Part shown: positions 1-6,532 of the stretch, in pieces | Numbering within the stretch: position 1 is the first letter of the stretch | Layout: the number at the start of each line of letters is the position of its first letter | Source: Alphaproteobacteria bacterium TMED93 | GTDB lineage: Bacteria > Pseudomonadota > Alphaproteobacteria > TMED109 | Direction: 5' to 3' | DNA: 7,804 nt | Assembly: GCA_002171495.2 (NCBI GenBank) | Contig: NHEU02000004.1 | Location: 2,674 to 10,477, forward strand | The notes under the pieces: generated by a model | What the model was told of the DNA's origin: nothing | Databases searched by the model: none | What the model saw: the letters and a program-made list of their open reading frames with translations, nothing else | Made by a program: the position numbers and the translations under genes

Positions 1-13
1 TTAACGACATCAT
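1..13 (-). CDS. Possible start of a gene downstream of flgA (flgM?), cut by window edge
   Basis: Eleven bases after the flgA stop codon the minus strand reads ATG ATG TCG TTA and then leaves the window, so it would encode M-M-S-L or M-S-L. In many gammaproteobacteria flgA is followed by flgM (anti-sigma-28) and flgN, and this position fits. There is no clear Shine-Dalgarno sequence before the ATGs and only four codons are visible, so identity rests on context alone and the start may be a chance ATG. Confidence 0.2.
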
Positions 14-24
14 ATTAAAAATAT

Positions 25-720
25 TTAGCGAAAAATTGTAATTTTTTTATTATTTTCAACCCAGCCTTTAATTATTTTTCCACTATTTTCATTTTTTACC
101 TCTAAATAGTCACCTTTCATACCTGAATTCAGCGCTATTCCATCAACTAATATCAAAAGATTTCCTTTTTTATGCTCTATTTTAACTTTTTGTCCTTCTT
201 TTATAACCCAGTTTTTAACTAAATGTCTTTCTCTAATTATTTGGTCTTCTTTTAAGGGTATTTTAAGCTTTTTTCCTATAAGGTCAGTTCTTTTTGAAAA
301 TGTATTGCTGCCGCCTATTTGACTTAAATACTTAACTTTAATATCACTATCTTTAATAAGATGTCCTCTTTTAAGTCTCCCTACACTCACTAAAACAGCT
401 ATTGTTTTCTTTTTTGATTTGCTTTTGTATTGTTTATTATTAATTTTTGAGGAAATATTAGTTCTTAAGTTATATTTCCATGATTTTTCTCCTAAACATA
501 AAATTTCTAGAGTTTTTAAATTATTATATTTTTGCTTTATCTTGATTTCTCCATAACATTTAGGAATTTTAAGCCTTTCATTAATTTCATATTCTAAATT
601 CTTATTTTTACTATTTAAAAAGCTATGTACTTCTTTTAAAATATCTTTGCTTTCATAAATAGCCATTAAGGTTGAGCTTTTGAGAAATACAATTAAGATT
701 ATGATTAAATAGTTTTTCAT
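25..720 (-). CDS. flgA: FlgA, periplasmic P-ring assembly chaperone
   Basis: FlgA helps polymerise FlgI into the flagellar P-ring in the periplasm. The 231-residue protein has a Sec signal peptide (hydrophobic residues 4-20, probable cleavage after L-M-A at 18-20). Two cysteines at 55 and 75 fit the disulfide pair common in FlgA, with a W shortly after the second. A SAF-type domain spans about 106-168 (LKRGHLIKDSDIKVKYL, then DLIGKKLKIPLKEDQIIRERHL). The C-terminal beta domain at 169-231 carries the typical V-x-x-G-x-K-V, GIALNSGMKGD and VKNENSGKIIKGWV pattern. Length is normal. The start ATG follows the TAA of the LysM gene with no gap, which implies translational coupling; only a weak GGA lies upstream. 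It is the last complete gene of the flgP-flgT-lysM-flgA operon. The sequence is lysine- and asparagine-rich, as expected for an AT-rich genome. Confidence 0.93.
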   Translation of the reverse strand: MKNYLIIILIVFLKSSTLMAIYESKDILKEVHSFLNSKNKNLEYEINERLKIPKCYGEIKIKQKYNNLKTLEILCLGEKSWKYNLRTNISSKINNKQYKSKSKKKTIAVLVSVGRLKRGHLIKDSDIKVKYLSQIGGSNTFSKRTDLIGKKLKIPLKEDQIIRERHLVKNWVIKEGQKVKIEHKKGNLLILVDGIALNSGMKGDYLEVKNENSGKIIKGWVENNKKITIFR

Positions 721-1140
721 TTAGTTTCCAAAAAAATAAATTTCCTGATTAATTGAAGTATCCTTCATCTTAGATAGTTTTTTCTTATCTTTATAAACAA
801 GGTCTTTTATTTCATTTATTGATGGCAAATAAAGATTTTTTTTTGCATACATAAAATTAGGATTAGATCTCACAAAGGCATTTTTATTTTTATGTAAAAT
901 AGCTGCTTGCACGAAAGTAAAATTTAGACCTTTATTACCATAATGTTTTTGAATTATCTTTGAAAGAGTATCATTTTTTTTTACTTTATAATAACTAGAA
1001 TAATCCTCATTATTGCTATTTTTAGTTTTTTCATCATTAGAATTTGAATATTCTAGAATAACTAGTGGCTGTGATATTACTGTAGAACTAAATAGCATAA
1101 CCTTGCAAATTAATATTATTATAAATTTATTAAATATCAT
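721..1140 (-). CDS. Exported LysM-domain protein of the flagellar H-ring operon
   Basis: A 139-residue protein with an N-terminal hydrophobic signal (about residues 5-23, possible cleavage near V-I-S/Q). An Asn/Ser/Lys-rich linker at 31-48 is followed by one LysM domain at about 50-107 (YYKVKKNDTLSKIIQKHYGN, then a second half ending KKNLYLPS). The spacing, and the H-K-N-K-N-A-F and N-P-N-F segments, resemble the LysM domain at the N-terminus of FimV-type proteins. LysM domains bind peptidoglycan, so a periplasmic cell-wall-binding role is expected. A GGAG 8 nt upstream of the ATG supports the start, and the gene begins 5 bp after the flgT stop. It lies between flgT and flgA, whereas the Vibrio cluster has flgO beside flgT and flgP; I see no similarity to FlgO. 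A role in anchoring the P/H-ring to the wall is inference from position. Confidence 0.8.
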   Translation of the reverse strand: MIFNKFIIILICKVMLFSSTVISQPLVILEYSNSNDEKTKNSNNEDYSSYYKVKKNDTLSKIIQKHYGNKGLNFTFVQAAILHKNKNAFVRSNPNFMYAKKNLYLPSINEIKDLVYKDKKKLSKMKDTSINQEIYFFGN

Positions 1141-1145
1141 TTTTT

Positions 1146-2519
1146 TTACTCCAAAAACCTAGTTTTCTTTCCTGCTAATTGATTTATTTTAATGTTAGAG
1201 TTCAAGGGAATCAAAGTGGCACTATTATCAGTAAGACTACTTACCGATAATATTGTCCATTCTGTATTATTAGAACTATTTTCTAAAACAGCTAATTGAT
1301 TTTCTTTAACGCCATTTCTTTTACCAATTGGTACTATCAACTTGTTATTTACAAAATTTATATTAGCAGTTAGCGGCTGGCATATTAACTCTTGTGAAAT
1401 CATTCTAGCTACATCAAATGCAATATTATAAGTCTCAGAATTAATATATTCATCATCATTCTTAGTAAATATTTCTATATATTCAAAATTACTATCTATA
1501 TTAAGTGGTATTAGGTATTTATCTTTAATAGTTTTTACTAAATTGTTTGATAATCCATTAAAAATATCTATTGATATGTCCACTCTTAAAACATCAGAGT
1601 CCAGAAAATAGCTAGGATTTTCTATTGTAGGAATTTTTTTGTCTCTTATTAAGTAAGTAATTGGATATACTTTACTTTTACTTAACTTTATATTCGGAAT
1701 GTAAATATAATCACCATATCTAACATCTTGATCGCCATTTACTAAAGTTTTATAATCATATGCAAGATCAAAATTACTTTTATTAAAATTGTAATAGTCT
1801 TTTTTATTATTATAGTAAGATACATTTTCTAAATTTTTAAGATTGGTGCCAATCATGTTTATTATTTTAAAGCCAAGGCTATCATACTTTGCTGGCATAT
1901 TAGAAATAATTGTATTTGATCCTTTAAATTCTTTTATAGTTATAGGCTTTTCATTTTTACATACGTGTGGATTTTTAGAAATATTTCCTACTATTGCTTC
2001 TATTTCAACAATATAAATATTTTCCTCAATATAAGACTTAAGTATCCTATAATCTAAAATTTTACTTCTAGGTCTTACAGTGAAATGTTCTTCTAAAGAT
2101 GTGTCACTTTTTATAGAACTAAAGCCATCAACTCTAGCTCCTCCTTTTATTGCTGCATAGTATAAAGCATCTTCTAATGCCCTTCTTTTTGCTTCATTTT
2201 CATCTATATTGTTTATGAAAACTTGGCCTTTAGAAATTATTTTTTTAATATTATCTTCTTTTCCTTCAAAGTTATTAGAATTTCTATTTTCTATATCTTT
2301 AGGATTACTATATGCTTCAGATAACATTGCACCTACAGTAACTCCGAAAAAAAGTTTTTTTAGACCAAAAGAAGAAATTTTTTCAGCTGTTTTTTTCAAA
2401 ACATGAAAAGGAGATAGTATTGGAGATTTATCTAGAATTTTTTTATATGTAGATAACTGCGCATTAGCACAATGCATAGTTAATAAGAAAAATATTAAAG
2501 ATATTATAAAGCTTTTCAT
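1146..2519 (-). CDS. flgT: FlgT-like flagellar H-ring protein with an N-terminal extension
   Basis: FlgT forms part of the H-ring that surrounds the basal body in Vibrio and is needed for stator assembly. The 457-residue protein has a signal peptide (1-20, cleavage after A-N-A). Residues 94-178 match the FlgT N-terminal domain: a strand before E-A-K-R-R-A-L-E-D-A-L, then G-G-A-R-V-D-G, then a pattern ending YIVEIEAIVG. Residues 190-375 form the less conserved middle region. Residues 383-457 fit the C-terminal domain, with KLIVPIGKRNGVKENQLAVL as its clearest motif. Cysteines at 187 and 380 could form a disulfide. Vibrio FlgT is about 380 residues. The extra length here is mostly residues 21-93, before the N-domain, and includes a hydrophobic stretch at 56-68. 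The start lies 13 bp after the flgP stop with a distant AGGA. Assignment is by motif and context; the middle region is too divergent to confirm by eye. Confidence 0.82.
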   Translation of the reverse strand: MKSFIISLIFFLLTMHCANAQLSTYKKILDKSPILSPFHVLKKTAEKISSFGLKKLFFGVTVGAMLSEAYSNPKDIENRNSNNFEGKEDNIKKIISKGQVFINNIDENEAKRRALEDALYYAAIKGGARVDGFSSIKSDTSLEEHFTVRPRSKILDYRILKSYIEENIYIVEIEAIVGNISKNPHVCKNEKPITIKEFKGSNTIISNMPAKYDSLGFKIINMIGTNLKNLENVSYYNNKKDYYNFNKSNFDLAYDYKTLVNGDQDVRYGDYIYIPNIKLSKSKVYPITYLIRDKKIPTIENPSYFLDSDVLRVDISIDIFNGLSNNLVKTIKDKYLIPLNIDSNFEYIEIFTKNDDEYINSETYNIAFDVARMISQELICQPLTANINFVNNKLIVPIGKRNGVKENQLAVLENSSNNTEWTILSVSSLTDNSATLIPLNSNIKINQLAGKKTRFLE

Positions 2520-2532
2520 TTTTATTTTAGTC

Positions 2533-3060
2533 CTAGGCTTTTAAGCTTCTAGCCTCTCTTAATAGAAGTAACATTATCTCCCTGTCAACTTCTAAAACAG
2601 TCTCATAGGTATCATCACCTGTTGGATTTATTCTAACAGTCCTAGCTCCTCTGATTGTTCCTTTAACCATAGCTCTAAATGTATCGTTTTGTGTTACTAA
2701 ATCTATTACTGTTGTACTAGAGTCTACTTTCAATCCATGAATTTGTTCCGCTAACTCTCTCATTGCTGACATTCTAGCAGCCCTAATAGCCATTAATCTC
2801 TTCTGTGCAATATTTTTACCAGGCTGTGTAGAAACAACTGCATATCCAACAGCAGTTATAGTAGGAATTTTTTCTACAGAAGCACTAAGAATTTCTTCAG
2901 TAGCTTTTATTACATCTTGGCCTTCTTCAGGTAAATTAATATTATCTATCTTTTCCTGTTTACTTGATATTGAATATGGAAAGCCTAAACCTGTATATTT
3001 ATTTGAGCAACCATTTAATACAATCAAAGAAAAAATTAGTAATAAAGTAGTTTTTATCAT
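2533..3060 (-). CDS. flgP: FlgP, outer-membrane lipoprotein of the flagellar H-ring (LPP20 family)
   Basis: FlgP is an outer-membrane lipoprotein required for motility in Vibrio and Campylobacter, where it forms an outer ring or disk near the L/P rings. The 175-residue protein begins MIKTTLLLIF and has a lipobox L-N-G-C, with the lipidated cysteine at residue 18. The mature part contains the LPP20/FlgP core: I-T-A-V-G-Y-A-V-V-S, then QKRLMAIRAARMSAMRELAE, then a segment ending T-I-R-G-A-R, and a final Y-E-T-V-L-E-V-D strand. An in-frame ATG 12 bases upstream (3072) would add M-E-I-K. I prefer 3060 because GGAG (3067-3070) sits 6 nt before it, and because the predicted sigma-54 start near 3080 would leave almost no leader for the earlier ATG. 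It is the first gene of the minus-strand operon. Confidence 0.9.
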   Translation of the reverse strand: MIKTTLLLIFSLIVLNGCSNKYTGLGFPYSISSKQEKIDNINLPEEGQDVIKATEEILSASVEKIPTITAVGYAVVSTQPGKNIAQKRLMAIRAARMSAMRELAEQIHGLKVDSSTTVIDLVTQNDTFRAMVKGTIRGARTVRINPTGDDTYETVLEVDREIMLLLLREARSLKA

Positions 3061-3089
3061 TTTTATCTCCATTATTTTTTTGAGCTACT

Positions 3090-3105
3090 TGCATTAAATA
3101 TGCCA
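3090..3105 (-). promoter_or_regulatory. Sigma-54 (-24/-12) promoter for the flgP operon
   Basis: The minus strand reads TGGCATATTTAATGCA: a TGGCAt -24 element (3105-3100), exact GG-N10-GC spacing and an aTGCA -12 element. Transcription would start about 12 nt further on, near 3079-3080, leaving a leader of about 19 nt before the flgP ATG at 3060 with its GGAG at 3067-3070. It has one mismatch in each half against TGGCAC/TTGCA. Rod- and ring-associated flagellar genes in polar-flagellated gammaproteobacteria are commonly sigma-54 dependent, which fits. Confidence 0.72.
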
Positions 3106-3152
3106 TATCTAAAATACTCATACTTAACTTTATTCAGAGCTTATTAAAATAA

Positions 3153-3168
3153 TGGCATCAGTTTTGCT
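3153..3168 (+). promoter_or_regulatory. Sigma-54 (-24/-12) promoter for the flhA operon
   Basis: The plus strand reads TGGCATCAGTTTTGCT: TGGCAt at -24, exact GG-N10-GC spacing (GG 3154-3155, GC 3166-3167) and a full TTGCT -12 element. The predicted transcription start is near 3179, giving a leader of about 80 nt before the flhA start at 3258. flhA is sigma-54 dependent in Pseudomonas and Vibrio, so sequence and context agree. Confidence 0.78.
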
Positions 3169-3185
3169 TCTAAACATTTTATGTA

Positions 3186-3203
3186 TATTTTTTTAAAAAA
3201 ATA
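3186..3203. repeat. 18-bp perfect AT palindrome in the flhA leader
   Basis: TATTTTTTTAAAAAAATA is a perfect inverted repeat with a T7A7 core, just after the predicted flhA transcription start and before the FleQ-like box. It could alter DNA shape between promoter and enhancer, or may simply be AT-rich drift. It lacks a GC stem, so it is not a normal intrinsic terminator. Confidence 0.45.
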
Positions 3204-3226
3204 CCTATTTATTGGTTATTTTAAGT

Positions 3227-3240
3227 GTCAATTTTTTGAA
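3227..3240. promoter_or_regulatory. FleQ/FlrA-like enhancer box in the flhA leader
   Basis: GTCAATTTTTTGAA is an imperfect palindrome (TCAA-N4-TTGA core) that agrees with the Pseudomonas FleQ consensus GTCAATAAATTGAC at 10 of 14 positions, including all of GTCAAT and TTGA. Its centre lies about 54 bp downstream of the predicted sigma-54 start. FleQ is known to act from such downstream leader sites at P. aeruginosa flhA. The AT-rich background raises the chance of a random match. Confidence 0.5.
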
Positions 3241-3257
3241 TTTAGAGGATAATAGAA

Positions 3258-5375
3258 TTGGAATTAACAGAAAAAAAAGAAAAACTTAGTATTAGCAATA
3301 TACTTTCTACAGTAAGTTTGCCTTTAGGTATCTTAATCTTAATGACCATGATGATTATACCACTGCCGCCAAGTTTACTTGATGTTTTTTTTACAACAAA
3401 TATTTTAGTTTCACTTATAATATTAATGGTTGCTCTGCAAACCTTTAGACCTTTAGATTTTTCTAGCTTTCCTACAGTATTATTGTTTGCTACAGTTTTG
3501 AGACTTGGCTTAAATGTAGCTTCTACCAGAATAGTTTTAAGCAAAGGACATACAGGTACTGATGCTGCTGGTAACGTTATTGAAGCATTTGGTAATTTTG
3601 TTATTGGCAATGATTACGTAGTAGGAATATTTGTATTTGCAATTTTAATAATAATAAATCTCGTGGTAATAACTAAAGGAGCAGGAAGAGTTTCCGAAGT
3701 TTCTGCAAGGTTTACTCTAGATGCTATGCCAGGAAAACAAATGGCAATAGATGCTGATTTAGGAGCAGGAGTAATTAGCAGTGAAGAAGCAAAAGAAAAA
3801 AGAGAAAATATTGAAAAAGAAGCTGACTTTTATGGTGCCATGGATGGTGCTTCTAAGTTTGTTAAAGGAGATGCCATTGCTGCAATTCTTATTTTAATAA
3901 TTAATGTTGTAGGAGGACTTATAATAGGAACCACTCAATATGATATGAGTTTTACTGGTGCATCTCAAAATTATGTTATTTTATCTGTTGGTGATGGTTT
4001 AGTAGCTCAAATACCCTCATTGCTTTTAGCAATGGCAACTGCTGTAATCGTTACTAGAATTTCTTCTAATTATGACCTATCTGAGCAAATTTCTAATGAA
4101 GTAGGGATGCCAAAAGCTTGGTTGCCGGCAGCTGGTGTAATTTTACTAATAGGCTTCATTCCCGGTATGCCAAACCTACTATTTGTATTTTTTGGGTTGC
4201 TTGCTGCAGCTGCAGGATTTTATTTTTTTAAAAAGGAAAAGAGAAAAGCTGATAATCAAAATAATGTGACTGATTTAGAAAATGAAGCGGAGGAACAAGA
4301 TAAAATTGAATTACAAGAAGTTACAGATAACTCAGCTGTTTCTATTCAACTAGGCTACGGTTTAATAAAGTTAGTAGATCAAGACAATACGGGACCCTTA
4401 GTATCCAGAGTTACCGGTGTTAGAAGGCAGGTTTCTAAAGAATTAGGTTTTATTTTACCTTCCGTTAGGATCACTGATGATTTAAGTTTAGGAGCTAATG
4501 AATACACTATTAAAATAGGACAGACTATAATTGGACAAAACCAAGTCTTTCCAGACAAACTATTAGCTATACCGGGTGATGAAAGTGATGTGAAATTATC
4601 TGGAATAGATGTAAAAGATCCATCATTTAATATGGATGCTACTTGGATAGAAAAGTTTCATAGAGATAAAGCAGAAAACTCTGGATATATGATAGTAACT
4701 CCAGAGGCTGTTATAGCAACTCACCTTAATCAAATATTATCTAAACATGCTGGAGACCTAATAGGACAAGATGAAGTACAGGAATTATTAGATAATCTTC
4801 AAAAAACTTCTCCAAAGCTTGTTGATACAGTAATACCAAAAATTATACCTCTAAATCAACTAACGGGAGTATTAAAAATTCTTTTAACAGAAGCTGTTCC
4901 TATAAAAGATTTAAAAAGAGTACTAGAGTTGTTATCAAATATTAATGTAACTAATATGAGTGTAAGTGACATAGCAGAAACACTTAGACCTGCACTAATT
5001 GGTCTTTTAATTCAAAAAATATGTCCTTTAAATAAACCCTTATCTGTAATAACTCTATCTCCTGAAATGGAACAAATTATTATAAATGCTTTAAAAGATC
5101 AGAATAGTAACGGCCTAATGTTAGACCCTACTTTTACTCAAAATATGATAAAAGCAATTGCACAATCATACGAAAAATCAAATTCAGAAGGTAATAACCC
5201 TATATTCTTAACCTCTCCTGTGATTAGAAGAGAGTTATCTAATTTAATAAGAAATAATATAGAAGACCTAAATGTTTTATCATTCACAGAGCTTCCAGAA
5301 AATAGAAAAGTGCAGGTAGTTGCTACGATTGAGAATAGTAATAATAAAAAAATAAATAATGAGGAGAAAAAATAA
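3258..5375 (+). CDS. flhA: FlhA, flagellar type III export gate protein
   Basis: FlhA is the inner-membrane export gate of the flagellar type III secretion apparatus. Its C-terminal cytoplasmic ring receives substrates and chaperones. The 705 residues match the usual family length. The N-terminal half (to about 325) is a multi-pass membrane region with clear hydrophobic segments, for example at 19-35, 44-61, 120-138, 205-223, 288-318. The family signature runs from RVSEVSARFTLDAMPGKQ into IDAD (144-167), followed by EADFYGAMDGASKFVKGDAI (188-207). An acidic linker at about 330-352 leads to the cytoplasmic domain. The start codon is TTG: GAGG (3245-3248) lies 9 nt before it, the sequence E-L-T-E-K-K-E-K-L fits a FlhA N-terminus, and the first in-frame ATG is residue 29, inside the first membrane segment. 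Its TAA shares one base with the flhF ATG. The gene is preceded by a sigma-54 promoter. Confidence 0.97.
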   Translation: MELTEKKEKLSISNILSTVSLPLGILILMTMMIIPLPPSLLDVFFTTNILVSLIILMVALQTFRPLDFSSFPTVLLFATVLRLGLNVASTRIVLSKGHTGTDAAGNVIEAFGNFVIGNDYVVGIFVFAILIIINLVVITKGAGRVSEVSARFTLDAMPGKQMAIDADLGAGVISSEEAKEKRENIEKEADFYGAMDGASKFVKGDAIAAILILIINVVGGLIIGTTQYDMSFTGASQNYVILSVGDGLVAQIPSLLLAMATAVIVTRISSNYDLSEQISNEVGMPKAWLPAAGVILLIGFIPGMPNLLFVFFGLLAAAAGFYFFKKEKRKADNQNNVTDLENEAEEQDKIELQEVTDNSAVSIQLGYGLIKLVDQDNTGPLVSRVTGVRRQVSKELGFILPSVRITDDLSLGANEYTIKIGQTIIGQNQVFPDKLLAIPGDESDVKLSGIDVKDPSFNMDATWIEKFHRDKAENSGYMIVTPEAVIATHLNQILSKHAGDLIGQDEVQELLDNLQKTSPKLVDTVIPKIIPLNQLTGVLKILLTEAVPIKDLKRVLELLSNINVTNMSVSDIAETLRPALIGLLIQKICPLNKPLSVITLSPEMEQIIINALKDQNSNGLMLDPTFTQNMIKAIAQSYEKSNSEGNNPIFLTSPVIRRELSNLIRNNIEDLNVLSFTELPENRKVQVVATIENSNNKKINNEEKK

Positions 5376-6520
5376 TGTTAAAAACCACTACTACTGTTAA
5401 AGCGAAAGATACTTCTTCTGCAATGGAAAAAGTCATTACAGAATTAGGAGAAGACTGCGTAATACTATCTACTAAAAAAAAGAATGGAATGATAGAAATG
5501 ACAGCATCAAATCAAATGAAGTATAAATCGGCGGTAAAGAAAAGATATAATAAAGAAAAGTTTTCCAATATTTATAATTTAAAATCCGGTAAGTTAAAAA
5601 TAAATAAAGAAAATATAAAAAAAGTTGAGCATAAAACTGACATTACTAGAAATATAAATCTGGATACAATTAATAAAATTATAAAACAAGAAACTTCCAC
5701 CTTACTAGAAAAGTTAGATAAAAAACTAGAAAATATATACTTAACTGATTATAAAAATGTATCAAAAAATATAATTTTTTCATATTATCTAAAATTAAAA
5801 GAATTAGGTTTTTCTAGTAAAGTTTTAGATAAATATCATGAAGCACTTGATAAAGAAGAAAGTTTTGAAGTATCTAAATATAAACTTTATAGAAAACTTT
5901 CAGAATTAATGGCTGCTCCCTACCCAGAAAGAATTTTCAATTCAAAACTTATTATGGTAACTGGACCTTCAGGTTCTGGAAAAACAGCAATGGCAGCAAA
6001 AATTACTTCTACAATAGTTGATAAATATGGAAGAAATAATATAGTATTAGCTGAATTATGTAGAAACAGTAACACAGCAACAGAAAACTTAAAATCCTAT
6101 GCTAGATTGCTTAATATTCCTATAACTAATAGCTTACAAAATGGAGATTTGTCTGATACCATGCTATTGAATGATAATGCTAGAATTGTTGTAGATTTAG
6201 CAGGTAACATTGAGACAGGAAATAAAGTAATAGAAGAATTAGAAGAAAGACATGGTGATAAGAATATTTGTTCAATTTTATGTATACAAAGTGGTTCATC
6301 TCCTGAAATGATAGAGTCTACTTTAAGAAAAGTTAAGGCTCAAAGGCCTATAGTTGCCCTAACCAAATCTGATGAATGCAATATATCTGCAGCAACTTTA
6401 TCTCATCTAGCAGAGAAAAAAGCAAAAATAGGTTTAGTAAGTGGAACTAAATCTATAGTAGACTCACTTTTATTTACAGATGCAAATATATTAGCAAAAT
6501 TTATGAAAGAAAACTTTTAA
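5375..6520 (+). CDS. flhF: FlhF, SRP-family GTPase for polar flagellar placement, with altered G motifs
   Basis: FlhF recruits early flagellar components to the cell pole. The 381 residues begin with the FlhF B-domain (1-45; E-L-G-E-D-C-V-I-L-S-T-K matches the usual ELG-DAVILS). A Lys-rich linker (46-95) and a helical N-domain to about 180 follow. In the G-domain, G1 is intact (GPSGSGKT, 197-204) and G4 is present (TKSD, 330-333). The G2 site, usually DTYR, reads E-L-C-R (227-230) and is followed by a recognisable NLKSYARLLNIPI. G3 is D-L-A-G (274-277) instead of DTAG. The closing loop is VSGTKS (355-360) rather than a GQxVP form. The frame is uninterrupted, so this is divergence rather than decay, and GTP hydrolysis may be weak. 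GAGGAG lies 8 nt before the ATG, which overlaps the flhA stop by one base (TAATG). Confidence 0.92.
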   Translation: MLKTTTTVKAKDTSSAMEKVITELGEDCVILSTKKKNGMIEMTASNQMKYKSAVKKRYNKEKFSNIYNLKSGKLKINKENIKKVEHKTDITRNINLDTINKIIKQETSTLLEKLDKKLENIYLTDYKNVSKNIIFSYYLKLKELGFSSKVLDKYHEALDKEESFEVSKYKLYRKLSELMAAPYPERIFNSKLIMVTGPSGSGKTAMAAKITSTIVDKYGRNNIVLAELCRNSNTATENLKSYARLLNIPITNSLQNGDLSDTMLLNDNARIVVDLAGNIETGNKVIEELEERHGDKNICSILCIQSGSSPEMIESTLRKVKAQRPIVALTKSDECNISAATLSHLAEKKAKIGLVSGTKSIVDSLLFTDANILAKFMKENF

Positions 6521-6532
6521 GGAGAACCTCGT

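Noticed and set aside
1243..1250. ACCGATAA, resembling the -10 element of sigma-28 flagellar promoters
   Set aside because: It lies antisense within flgT, has no good -35 TAAA at the right spacing and no plus-strand gene downstream.
2209..2406. Plus-strand open frame of 65 codons inside flgT
   Set aside because: Antisense to flgT, with a hydrophobic product typical of complements of Lys/Asn-rich genes and no start signal.
3061..3072. Upstream in-frame ATG for flgP adding M-E-I-K
   Set aside because: The GGAG that would serve the next ATG lies inside this extension, and the predicted sigma-54 transcript would start only about 7 nt before it.
3242..3610. Minus-strand open frame of 122 codons opposite the start of flhA
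   Set aside because: It is antisense to the conserved FlhA membrane region, extends into the promoter leader, and encodes a low-complexity product with no recognisable domain.
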